Positions 56,435 through 64,000 of a stretch of 64,000 nucleotides of DNA are shown piece after piece (within the stretch, counting starts at the first letter, position 1; each line of letters starts with the position of its first letter). The notes under the pieces are model-generated. The model was not told where the DNA came from. It searched no databases and was given only the letters and a program-made list of their open reading frames with translations. The position numbers and the translations under genes are program-made. The stretch spans positions 62,001-126,000 of the forward strand of contig JBJOOR010000010.1 in the NCBI GenBank assembly GCA_046051225.1, given 5' to 3'. Source of the DNA: CAIODY01 sp046051225 (GTDB lineage Bacteria; Bacteroidota; Bacteroidia; Chitinophagales; CAIODY01).

Positions 56435-57685
56435 TTACTTCAAGTTAAACAACAATTTAAAATAAAAACTTGGCTTTTTAAATTGTTCACGTACTTCTAA
56501 ATTTTCAAACATATTAATCAATGTATCTTGCAAAAGCTTGCTGCGGTTGGCTTTTCGTACTATCCAATTAAACAACCATTTATTATTTACCAATTGTTGC
56601 AAGCGATAGCTTAATTGCAATTCATCACCTAATTCTTTATTAACGGCAGTGTCATAATTTTTCATTTCAACTGCTGTAAAATTATTTTTTGCTATACAAT
56701 CTAAAGTTTGCATAGCAGCTAGTTTTCCACTAAGCATAGCATTGCCAACACCTTCGCCAGTAAATGGATCAATCAATGAAGCTGCATCACCCACCAACAT
56801 AAATCGTTCGCCACTAATATTTCTTTTTTTACTGCCCAGCGGCAAACCATATCCTTTAATATCATCTATCAATTCAGCATTTTTAAACCGTATTTTTAAT
56901 GTTGGATTGGTTTCAATAATATTCAACATTTCTTTTTTCAAATTTACTTTTCGGCTGCTTACATGGTCGCTGCGCATTCCTACGCCTACGTTTGCAGTGC
57001 CATCGGGCAATGGAAAAATCCAAAAATAACCAGGCAAAAATTCTTTTAAAAAATGCAATTCAATAAAATTGTATTCACTTAATCCTTCAATGCCTTTGTA
57101 ATAAGCTCGTAAGCCAGCGCAATAATGCTGATGCTCCACTTCTATTTTTCCAATTCGTTTACTAAATTGCGAATGAGCACCATTAGCTGCAATTACAATA
57201 TCAGCAAGGCATTCAAAGCTGCCATCATTACTTTTAATCAACCATTTTTCATCTTTTAATGCAAATGATGCAATATCCGTTTCTTCATACAAATGAATCA
57301 ATGGCTGACGTTTTACTTCATCAATCAAAAAATTATCAAAATCAATTCGTTTAGCTACAAAGCCTGGTGTGATTTTATTGGTTTTAAAATCTTTTTTAAA
57401 TGGTAATTTTATCGATTCTAAATTGGGTGCTACAAACTCAACACCATAGCATGGTACTTGCACATTCATTTTTTCAAAAGCCGAAATCAATTCAGGATTT
57501 ATTTCACGTAATCTATCCAACACTTTGCCGCTTAATGCATCGCCGCATATTTTATCTCGTGGAAATTTTGCTTTATCTACCAATACACATTCAATTCCTG
57601 CTTTTGCCAAATACAAGGCTGTGGCTGCTCCGCCAGGTCCAGCACCAATAATTAAAACTTTAGTAGAAATTTTATTTATAATCAT
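56435..57685 (-). CDS. FAD-dependent geranylgeranyl reductase-family oxidoreductase
   Basis: A 416-residue flavoprotein. The FAD-binding VLIIGAGPGGAATALYLAKAG is near the N-terminus, with DKAKFPRDKICGDALSG (the geranylgeranyl reductase family signature) next, and LVGDAASLIDPFTGEGVGNAM near 290. These enzymes reduce isoprenoid chains or act as halogenase-like oxidases. In Bacteroidota the substrate is often unknown. ATG at 57685 is chosen over a TTG 21 bp upstream. It is preceded by a small ABM-family gene 13 bp away and a SAM hydrolase gene, probably one transcript. Confidence 0.82.
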   Translation of the reverse strand: MIINKISTKVLIIGAGPGGAATALYLAKAGIECVLVDKAKFPRDKICGDALSGKVLDRLREINPELISAFEKMNVQVPCYGVEFVAPNLESIKLPFKKDFKTNKITPGFVAKRIDFDNFLIDEVKRQPLIHLYEETDIASFALKDEKWLIKSNDGSFECLADIVIAANGAHSQFSKRIGKIEVEHQHYCAGLRAYYKGIEGLSEYNFIELHFLKEFLPGYFWIFPLPDGTANVGVGMRSDHVSSRKVNLKKEMLNIIETNPTLKIRFKNAELIDDIKGYGLPLGSKKRNISGERFMLVGDAASLIDPFTGEGVGNAMLSGKLAAMQTLDCIAKNNFTAVEMKNYDTAVNKELGDELQLSYRLQQLVNNKWLFNWIVRKANRSKLLQDTLINMFENLEVREQFKKPSFYFKLLFNLK

Positions 57686-57698
57686 GTGTGGTTTTATA

Positions 57699-57986
57699 TT
57701 AAACAAATTGTGCTACACTCCATGCCTCGGGCTTATCATTAAAATGGATTTTTGTTTTTGCCCATACTTCGCTAAATAAATCAGATTGGCGATAATTATT
57801 CAAATCATTTTCGGTTTGCCAATGGCTGTATGTAAAAAAAATGTTTTTATTGTTAATGTCATTTAGTAATTCAACATGAATACAGCCATTAAAACTTTTG
57901 ATGAGTGGCTGCGATTGATTGAAAATTTCAATAAAAGTAGAAATGGCTTCGGGCTTGAATGATAGCTTTACAATTCTGATAATCAT
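57699..57986 (-). CDS. Antibiotic biosynthesis monooxygenase (ABM) family protein
   Basis: A 95-residue dimeric alpha+beta barrel-type protein. MIIRIVKLSFKPEAISTF starts the first strand and helix, FNGCIHVELL the second strand, FFTYSHWQTENDLNNYRQSDLF the typical W..E..L..Y pattern, and the C-terminus ends VAQFV. ABM-fold proteins include monooxygenases and (di)oxygen- or heme-handling enzymes, so function is open. It sits between the SAM hydrolase and flavoprotein genes, 5 and 13 bp apart. Confidence 0.82.
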   Translation of the reverse strand: MIIRIVKLSFKPEAISTFIEIFNQSQPLIKSFNGCIHVELLNDINNKNIFFTYSHWQTENDLNNYRQSDLFSEVWAKTKIHFNDKPEAWSVAQFV

Positions 57987-57991
57987 AGTTT

Positions 57992-58762
57992 TTATTCAAA
58001 AATAATTTTAATAGTATCGCCTTCTTTTAGGTTAAAAATTTTGCTGATATTATAATTTCTAATACCAATTTCTAAATACCCGAATTGATTAAAATAAGCA
58101 ACAGGCTCATAAGGCTTTACATTAAATAAATGTGTTTCAATTTTGGTAAGCTGCTCTTTATAACCATAATTAATACTAATTTTTTTATTGGCTATAAGAT
58201 GTTCAATTTTATTACGATGAATATTTGAAATTAAATTACCAAAATCATCAATGAACCAAATCCAGCCAGTGATGCTATTTTCAGTTATTTTAAATGGATG
58301 CGGTAAAAGCTTTTTATAATCATTAGAATCGCTATTTGCCCACTTAGTATTTTTTATTTCTATCAATTCTGCAATTGATTTAGCAATGTGTTGATAGAAA
58401 AATTGCGATTCGTGTAGCTTGCCAAATGAAACAATCTCAACTTTTTCATCTTTAAATAAATACGAAAAAATACCATTATCAATAGCAACAAATAAATGAT
58501 TTTTATATCTAACAGCTTTTAGTTCATCTAATCTATTGGCAAAAACATTTACCATTAATAAATGGATAGCGCCTTCTTCAAATTGTTGATATAAATTATC
58601 TACCAAATAAGCAGCATGCGATATTTGAAATGGTTTTATAGAATGGCTAAAATCTGTATATGCCACATTTGGCAATACTCTTGAAATTGCTAATTTCATA
58701 AGCATTACTGAACCATCATTGGTTCCAAAATCACTTGTAAGTGTTATTAACTGTGTTTGCAA
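57992..58762 (-). CDS. SAM hydrolase (SAM hydroxide adenosyltransferase, DUF62 family)
   Basis: A 256-residue protein of the fluorinase/chlorinase-like family. LITLTSDFGTNDGSVMLMK at the N-terminus, AIDNGIFSYLF, IDDFGNLISNIH and VAYFNQFGYLEIGI follow the family layout, with an N-terminal Rossmann-like part and C-terminal barrel. Most members hydrolyse SAM to adenosine and methionine using an Asp-Arg-His set. Halogenase activity is not suggested. The start codon is TTG at 58762, preceded by a TACCTTTG promoter-like box. Confidence 0.85.
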   Translation of the reverse strand: MQTQLITLTSDFGTNDGSVMLMKLAISRVLPNVAYTDFSHSIKPFQISHAAYLVDNLYQQFEEGAIHLLMVNVFANRLDELKAVRYKNHLFVAIDNGIFSYLFKDEKVEIVSFGKLHESQFFYQHIAKSIAELIEIKNTKWANSDSNDYKKLLPHPFKITENSITGWIWFIDDFGNLISNIHRNKIEHLIANKKISINYGYKEQLTKIETHLFNVKPYEPVAYFNQFGYLEIGIRNYNISKIFNLKEGDTIKIIFE

Positions 58763-58794
58763 AAGCTGATAGGAGTGTTATATATTTACAAATG

Positions 58795-58802
58795 CAAAGG
58801 TA
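58795..58802 (-). promoter_or_regulatory. Candidate -7 box for the SAM hydrolase operon
   Basis: On the minus strand TACCTTTG matches TAnnTTTG, about 33 bp before the TTG start of the SAM hydrolase gene. No clear -33 TTTG is seen. Confidence 0.4.
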
Positions 58803-58844
58803 AACGCTTACATTCATTTTTATTAAAAATAAATACAACTTACT

Positions 58845-59825
58845 ATGAACGAAACCACAATTCATCTCGAAGGCATTAATCCTGTTGATTTTTTTGGAAT
58901 TAATAATTCTAAATTAGAAATTTTGCGCCGCTATTTTCCTGAAGTAAAAATTAATGCAAGGGGCAGCGCCATTAAATTATTGGGCAATCAAAAAGATAGA
59001 GAATTATTAGAAGAGAAGATTTACCAAATTATTTCATTGGTTGAAAAATATGGTAAAGTAAGCGATAGAAGTGTAGAAAGCCTTGTAGGTGGCGATGAAG
59101 CCAGCCACGAAATAAGTATGCCCGATATGACCGAAGATGTAATAGTGTATGGCACAAATGGGCATGTGGTAAAAAGTAGAACTGAAAATCAAAAAAAATT
59201 AGTAGCCGCAGCCGAAAAAAATGATGTGGTATTTGCCATTGGGCCAGCAGGTACGGGCAAAACCTACACTGCCGTGGCTTTGGCAGTAAGAGCCTTGAAA
59301 AATAAATGGGTTAAAAAAATTGTATTAACTCGGCCAGCTGTTGAGGCTGGTGAAAGTTTAGGGTTTTTACCAGGTGACTTAAAAGAAAAAATAGACCCTT
59401 ATTTACGTCCTTTATACGATGCACTAGATGATATGATTCCTGCTGATAAATTGCAATATTATATGGCAAATAGGGTTATCGAAATTGCTCCATTAGCATT
59501 TATGAGAGGCAGAACTTTAGATAATGCTTTTATTATTTTAGATGAAGCCCAAAATACAACCGATTTGCAATTAAAAATGTTGCTAACCCGAATAGGACCA
59601 AGCGCCAAAGCCATTATCACTGGTGATTTAACGCAAGTAGATTTACCAAAATATCAACGCAGCGGTTTATACAAAGCATTAGATATTTTAAAAGATATTG
59701 ATGGAATTGCAATTGTTAGATTAGGCGAAAGCGATGTGGTTCGTCATCGATTAGTAAAACAAATCATTAAAGCTTATGATAGCTCGGATGAGCAACCTGA
59801 AAATAGCAGTGAATTACCTAAATAA
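58845..59825 (+). CDS. PhoH family ATPase
   Basis: A 326-residue PhoH-like protein. An N-terminal KH-like region (about 1-100) precedes the ATPase core. Walker A is GPAGTGKT at 133-140, KIVLTRPAVEAGESLGFLPGDLKEK follows, and Walker B is AFIILDEAQNTT near 222. GDLTQVDLP and GLYKALDIL are further family motifs. PhoH proteins are predicted RNA-linked ATPases, often neighbours of rRNA maturation genes, but none is next to it here. It is a single gene with a clear terminator. Confidence 0.93.
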   Translation: MNETTIHLEGINPVDFFGINNSKLEILRRYFPEVKINARGSAIKLLGNQKDRELLEEKIYQIISLVEKYGKVSDRSVESLVGGDEASHEISMPDMTEDVIVYGTNGHVVKSRTENQKKLVAAAEKNDVVFAIGPAGTGKTYTAVALAVRALKNKWVKKIVLTRPAVEAGESLGFLPGDLKEKIDPYLRPLYDALDDMIPADKLQYYMANRVIEIAPLAFMRGRTLDNAFIILDEAQNTTDLQLKMLLTRIGPSAKAIITGDLTQVDLPKYQRSGLYKALDILKDIDGIAIVRLGESDVVRHRLVKQIIKAYDSSDEQPENSSELPK

Positions 59826-59832
59826 CTAAAAC

Positions 59833-59864
59833 ATAAAGCGGTTAAAATTTCTTAGCCGCTTTAT
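59833..59864 (+). terminator. Intrinsic terminator of phoH
   Basis: ATAAAGCGG (59833-59841) pairs with CCGCTTTAT (59856-59864), followed by ATATTTTTTC on the plus strand. It lies 8 bp after the PhoH stop and overlaps the last codons of the convergent Gfo/Idh gene. Confidence 0.75.
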
Positions 59865-60867
59865 ATATTTTTTCGATACTCGAAATTGATTTTACAGCTT
59901 CATCACCTTGTACCAACTTCACTTTTTTATTAAATAAAATTAAATCTATTACTGCATCAAACACTTTGTGATGATTGCTACTACTACCTTGATATCCGCT
60001 TTGGTATTGGTTTGGCGCATCATCATTAGATAATTGAAGTGGGTAATTAATATTTTTAATATTCCAGTATTCAATTTTATTCAAATACTGTCCACCAATT
60101 TTTACTGTTCCTTTTTCGCCAAAAAGTGTAATACTGCCTTCGTAGTTTTTTTCAAAAATATTATTGCTCCAAATAATTTTTCCTACTGTGCCATTTTCAA
60201 ATTTCACAGTTGAGTTGCCGCTATCATCAATTTCTATTTTATGATTAAGCGTACTGATGGCAGCTTGTGCTGTTTCTATTTCGCCAAACCAATGCGTTAA
60301 TAAATCAATAAAATGGCTGCCTTGTGTAAATAAAGCCCCTGATTCTGTTTTTAGTTTTCCTCTCCAATTCGATGTGTTGTAATAAGCATCATTCCTATTC
60401 CAAAGTATGTGGCAATGAGCTTCTATTATTTTTCCCAATTTATTTTTTGCTAATAATTTACCAACTTCTTCAACAGGAAAATTGTATCTATTTTGTTTTA
60501 CAACAATTAATTGGCGATTGTATTTTATTGCCGCTGCATTCATTTTTTTTGCATCAGATGATGTTAAGCACATTGGTTTTTCGACTAACACATGCTTACC
60601 ATTTTTTAATGCTTCAATACTCATTAATGCATGCAAATGATGGGGTGTACAAATATTTACAATATCAATTTTGGGGTTAGTAATTATCTCGTTAAATGAA
60701 GTTGTAAAAGAATAATTACCTATAATTATTGATGAAGGATTTTTACTTTTTTCAATATCACATGCAGCTATTACATTGGCATTTTTATTTTGCAATAATA
60801 CATGCAAATGCCTATTACCAATGTTTCCACAACCTATTACAGCAAAGTTTAATTTTTTGTTAGTCAT
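59842..60867 (-). CDS. Gfo/Idh/MocA family oxidoreductase
   Basis: A 341-residue NAD(P)-dependent sugar oxidoreductase. AVIGCGNIGNRHLHVL at about 9-24 is the Rossmann loop, NICTPHHLHALMSIEAL and HVLVEKPMCLT follow, with the catalytic Lys in EKP. The C-terminal alpha/beta domain carries WRGKLKTESGALFTQGSHFIDLLTHWFG. It probably acts on a nucleotide sugar, but no sugar genes are near here, so the substrate is unknown. Its 3' end overlaps the phoH terminator hairpin. Confidence 0.88.
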   Translation of the reverse strand: MTNKKLNFAVIGCGNIGNRHLHVLLQNKNANVIAACDIEKSKNPSSIIIGNYSFTTSFNEIITNPKIDIVNICTPHHLHALMSIEALKNGKHVLVEKPMCLTSSDAKKMNAAAIKYNRQLIVVKQNRYNFPVEEVGKLLAKNKLGKIIEAHCHILWNRNDAYYNTSNWRGKLKTESGALFTQGSHFIDLLTHWFGEIETAQAAISTLNHKIEIDDSGNSTVKFENGTVGKIIWSNNIFEKNYEGSITLFGEKGTVKIGGQYLNKIEYWNIKNINYPLQLSNDDAPNQYQSGYQGSSSNHHKVFDAVIDLILFNKKVKLVQGDEAVKSISSIEKIYKAAKKF

Positions 60868-60884
60868 TAATTTCTATATCAATA

Positions 60885-61724
60885 TTAATAGAAAGTGGTT
60901 TTGTTTTTTTTGTTCCAATAATAAATTAAAATAAACCCAAATAGCATTCCGCCCAAATGAGCTACATGGGCAATGTTATCATCGGCAGAGTTTCGCCAGG
61001 TTGAAAAAAGTTCGATGCCAGCATAAATTAAAACTAAATATTTTGCTTTAATAGGAATGAAAAATTGGAAATAAATAATGCTGTTTGGAAATAAATAACC
61101 GTAGCCTAACAACACACCATATACAGCACCTGATGCACCAATCATAGGCTCTGCAAATCTTGAATCTGCATTTGCCAAATTCAATTTATAATGGGTTACA
61201 ATACTTTTAAATGAATCAATTAGTTGCACATTATTGGGGTTCGATTTCCATACACTAACTTGGTTAATAATATCATCAGTTGCTTGTAAATGATTTTTTT
61301 GTAAAAAAGTAATAAAAGCATTTGCGGATGGATGTTGAATAAATAAATCGGCAGATGCTATGGCTTGCAGATAGCTAAAATATTCGTATCCTAAGTAACA
61401 GAACGCTGCACCAATGCCTGTTACAAAATAGAATATCAAAAATCGTTTTGCGCCCCATACTTTTTCCAACACGGTTCCAAACATCCACAAGGAAAACATA
61501 TTCAAAAAAATATGAAAAATATCTGCATGCATAAACATGTGTGTAATGATTTGCCAAACTCTAAATTTATTATTTAATGGAAAATGTAAACCTAGAAATT
61601 TATCTAAATCTAAACTCCCATTCATATTAAATACAAATTTGGCTATATAGAATATTACATTGATAATAATAATATTCAAAATTACTGGCGTAATTGGACC
61701 TCGGTTTCCTATTCTTTCATTCAT
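60885..61724 (-). CDS. Rhomboid family intramembrane serine protease
   Basis: A 279-residue protease with six or more membrane segments. The catalytic Ser198 is in GASGAVYG (196-203) and His256 in HVAHLGG. HMFMHADIFHIFLNMFSLWMFG near 62-83 is the conserved HxxxN-type segment. A soluble insertion of about 75 residues (about 118-193) sits just before the Ser-bearing helix. ATG at 61724 is chosen; a TTG four codons upstream is weaker. It cleaves membrane proteins within the bilayer; the substrate is unknown. Confidence 0.9.
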   Translation of the reverse strand: MNERIGNRGPITPVILNIIIINVIFYIAKFVFNMNGSLDLDKFLGLHFPLNNKFRVWQIITHMFMHADIFHIFLNMFSLWMFGTVLEKVWGAKRFLIFYFVTGIGAAFCYLGYEYFSYLQAIASADLFIQHPSANAFITFLQKNHLQATDDIINQVSVWKSNPNNVQLIDSFKSIVTHYKLNLANADSRFAEPMIGASGAVYGVLLGYGYLFPNSIIYFQFFIPIKAKYLVLIYAGIELFSTWRNSADDNIAHVAHLGGMLFGFILIYYWNKKNKTTFY

Positions 61725-61785
61725 AATTAGTTGCAAAATTATTCCAAATATTTAGTTATTATCAACTAAATGCAATAACAAAATG

Positions 61786-61793
61786 TATTTTTG
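61786..61793 (+). promoter_or_regulatory. Candidate -7 box for the SurA-like gene
   Basis: TATTTTTG matches TAnnTTTG, 37 bp before the GTG start. No clear -33 box. Confidence 0.4.
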
Positions 61794-61830
61794 CGTTAAA
61801 TCGTTTTATTAAATATTTTAAATTAAATAA

Positions 61831-63189
61831 GTGAAGAACAAACGCATTGCTAAAAGTATTATTGTGGGTTTTATTTTATTGATAAGTGTAAATAGAATTT
61901 TGGCACAAGATAAAATTGCCGACAAAATAGTTGGTATAGTAGATAATAAAATTGTTTTGCAATCGGATATTCAACAACAACTAAATCAAATGGCGGCACA
62001 AAATGCGCCTATGAATGCTAATTCGAGATGCTATATTTATCAGCAAATGATGTTGCAAAAATTAATGGTAGCTCAAGCTAATCATGATAGTATTGTGGTA
62101 AATAATGAGGAAATTGAAAACGAGTTGGATAGAAGAATGAATTATTTTATTGGGCAAGTGGGTAGCAAAGAAAAATTTGAAGAATACTATCATAAACCTA
62201 TTTTAAAATTTAAGGAAGAATTTAGAGAAGCTGTGCAGGAGCAATTGTTAGCACAAAGGATGCAACAAAAAATTACTGCAGATGCAAAAGTATCGCCAAT
62301 GGAAGTAAAAAAATATTTTGATAATATTCCTACCGATTCATTACCTAATATTAATGCTGAATATGAAATTGGAGAAATTATTATTTCGCCAAAAGTTACA
62401 GCCGAATCTAAATTGGCAACAAAAAAACAATTACTGGATATTAAAGAAAAAGTATTGAGTGGAGTTAGTTTTGATAGCCAAGCAAAACTATATTCTGAAG
62501 ATCCAGGCAGTGCTATTAAAGGTGGCGATTTGGGTTTAGTAAGCCGTGGGCAAATGGTACCCGAATTTGAATCTGCCCTTTTTAAATTAAAAGATGGCGA
62601 AATGAGCGATATAGTTGAAACACAATATGGTTATCATATTATTAAAATGATATCAAAGCAAGGCGAAAAAGCAAAGGCAAAACATATTTTAATAGTTCCA
62701 AAATCGGGCAAGGGTGATTTGGATATTACCGTTTTGAAATTAGATTCAATTCGTAAAAAAATTGTAGTCGATTCTATTTCATTTAAAAAAGCTGCTGATA
62801 AATATTCGACCGATGAGGCTACAAAAAGCAATGGTGGCTTAGTTCAGAACAGTAATGATGGCAATACTTTAATTGATGCACAATTGGTTGAACCTGATTT
62901 ATTTTTTATTATTGATACCATGAAAGTTGGACAAATATCTAAACCATCAATTTTTAAAACTTACGATGGCAAAGATGCTGCAAGAATAGTTTGGCTTAAA
63001 ACAAAAACGCAACCACATAAAGCAAATTTGAAAGATGATTATGCCAAATTGCAACAAGCTACTATCAATAAAAAACAGCAAGAAAAAATGTTGGAATGGA
63101 TAAAAAAAACAGCCAAGAAAAATTACGTAATAATTGATGAAGAGTATAAACATTGTGAATCGATGAAAGATTGGATACAAGAAAATTAA
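61831..63189 (+). CDS. SurA-like periplasmic peptidyl-prolyl isomerase
   Basis: A 452-residue exported chaperone/isomerase beginning with GTG. A signal peptide (IIVGFILLISVNRILAQ) is followed by a SurA N-terminal helical domain (about 25-150) and two parvulin domains. The first, at about 175-275, has GGDLGLVSRGQMVPEFE and YGYHIIKMIS. The second, at about 277-385, has KAKHILIVPKSG and a shorter GGLVQN. It should help fold outer-membrane proteins such as the TonB receptor. The MoxR-type gene follows after 32 bp. Confidence 0.9.
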   Translation: MKNKRIAKSIIVGFILLISVNRILAQDKIADKIVGIVDNKIVLQSDIQQQLNQMAAQNAPMNANSRCYIYQQMMLQKLMVAQANHDSIVVNNEEIENELDRRMNYFIGQVGSKEKFEEYYHKPILKFKEEFREAVQEQLLAQRMQQKITADAKVSPMEVKKYFDNIPTDSLPNINAEYEIGEIIISPKVTAESKLATKKQLLDIKEKVLSGVSFDSQAKLYSEDPGSAIKGGDLGLVSRGQMVPEFESALFKLKDGEMSDIVETQYGYHIIKMISKQGEKAKAKHILIVPKSGKGDLDITVLKLDSIRKKIVVDSISFKKAADKYSTDEATKSNGGLVQNSNDGNTLIDAQLVEPDLFFIIDTMKVGQISKPSIFKTYDGKDAARIVWLKTKTQPHKANLKDDYAKLQQATINKKQQEKMLEWIKKTAKKNYVIIDEEYKHCESMKDWIQEN

Positions 63190-63221
63190 AATATTTTAAC
63201 CCTATTAATAAGTAAACTATA

Positions 63222-64000
63222 ATGTACAATAGCGATGTAGAAGCGGTAAAAGGATTACACAATCATTTTCACCAACTAAAAAAAGAAATTGGAAAAGTAA
63301 TAATTGGGCAAGATGAAGTAGTAGAAAAAGTATTGATTTCAATATTTTGCAACGGACATAGCTTATTGGTGGGTGTTCCAGGATTAGCAAAAACATTATT
63401 GGTAAAAACCATAAGCGATGCATTACATCTAAGTTTTAAGCGTATTCAGTTTACACCCGATTTAATGCCAAGCGATATTACTGGTGCTGAAATATTAGAT
63501 GAAAGTCGTAAATTCAAATTTATTGAAGGACCATTATTTGCTAATATTATTTTGGCAGATGAAATAAATCGTACGCCACCAAAAACGCAATCGGCATTGT
63601 TAGAAGCCATGCAAGAACGAAGTGTAACTGTGGGTGGAAAATTATATCAATTGCCTGCTCCATTTTTTGTATTGGCTACACAAAATCCAATTGAACAAGA
63701 AGGTACATATTCATTGCCCGAAGCGCAATTAGACAGATTTATGTTTAATATAAATTTAGGCTATCCAAAATTTGCTGATGAATTAAATGTAGTAAAAAGC
63801 ACCACAAATAATGAAATTGCAAACGTTGAAAAAGTATTAACTGGCGAACAGATTTTATTCTACCAAAAATTGATTCGTAAAATACCAATTGCTGATAATG
63901 TACTAGAATATGCTGTAAAATTAGCAGCTAAAAGCCGCCCTGATACTGAATTAGCAACCAAAGAAGTAACTAATTATATTAGTTGGGGTGCTGGCCCTAG
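63222..64000 (+). CDS. MoxR-type AAA ATPase (N-terminal part, cut by window edge)
   Basis: The frame from ATG at 63222 is open for 259 codons to the right edge. VIIGQDEVVEKVLI at about 27-40, Walker A GVPGLAKT at 51-58, Walker B ANIILADEINRTPPKTQSALLEAMQE at about 101-126, and FFVLATQNPIEQEGTYSLPEAQLDRF at about 143-168 are typical MoxR. Only the C-terminal end is missing. Such ATPases act with DUF58 proteins in chaperone-like roles. The start was set by the first ATG after the SurA-like stop, which fits the family. Confidence 0.93.
   Translation, partial: MYNSDVEAVKGLHNHFHQLKKEIGKVIIGQDEVVEKVLISIFCNGHSLLVGVPGLAKTLLVKTISDALHLSFKRIQFTPDLMPSDITGAEILDESRKFKFIEGPLFANIILADEINRTPPKTQSALLEAMQERSVTVGGKLYQLPAPFFVLATQNPIEQEGTYSLPEAQLDRFMFNINLGYPKFADELNVVKSTTNNEIANVEKVLTGEQILFYQKLIRKIPIADNVLEYAVKLAAKSRPDTELATKEVTNYISWGAGP

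Noticed and set aside
57992..58762. Fluorinase or chlorinase
   Set aside because: The family includes halogenases, but most members are SAM hydrolases and no halogenase-specific loop or biosynthetic cluster is visible.

Overview
The window looks like chromosomal DNA from an AT-rich member of the Bacteroidota, probably a Chitinophagales- or Sphingobacteriales-like lineage. Three kinds of evidence point there. First, type IX secretion: a PorD/DUF4835 protein, two type A C-terminal sorting domains and one gliding-motility-associated (type B) C-terminal domain. Second, family content: a TonB-dependent receptor paired with a DUF4249 lipoprotein, a fused E1 alpha/beta dehydrogenase and large hybrid histidine kinases. 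Third, expression signals: few Shine-Dalgarno sequences, frequent TTG starts and TAnnTTTG-type -7 promoter boxes. I saw no rRNA, tRNA, CRISPR array, prophage or IS element.

Region 1 (1-10813, all minus strand) is one tightly packed surface-polysaccharide operon read from a Wzz-type protein toward a Wzx-type flippase cut by the window edge. It encodes PseB, PseC and PseI of pseudaminic acid synthesis, a GNAT acetyltransferase and a sugar N-formyltransferase. It also encodes an unusual fusion of a divergent NeuB-like synthase with an SpsF-type cytidylyltransferase, a YhcH/NanQ-like protein, an SGNH esterase, an SDR and an aldo/keto reductase. Together they suggest a CMP-activated nonulosonic acid with N-acyl variation. 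No PseG is visible.

Region 2 (10.9-28.6 kb) mixes housekeeping genes (rsmI, fused 2-oxoacid dehydrogenase E1, secA, gap) with secreted T9SS cargo (a WxG-repeat protein and a P-domain/CotH protein), a TPR hybrid histidine kinase and a decayed secreted-protein gene. It also holds a DUF4143-type ATPase gene bracketed by two copies of the same long palindrome.

Region 3 (28.8-44.6 kb) holds a 2144-residue SprB-like giant adhesin with a beta-propeller and 16 Cys-rich repeats, malic enzyme, a PAS hybrid kinase, coaBC-porD, queD and hutH. A short GC-rich intergenic patch at about 42.2 kb looks like a dispersed repeat.

Region 4 (44.8-64 kb) carries a TonB receptor/DUF4249 pair, a serine hydrolase gene that contains two degenerate copies of one REP-like element in opposite orientations, and a DUF58 protein. 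It continues with pyrG, truB, thyA-folA, a geranylgeranyl reductase/ABM/SAM hydrolase group, phoH, a Gfo/Idh oxidoreductase, a rhomboid protease, a SurA-like isomerase and the start of a MoxR ATPase at the right edge.
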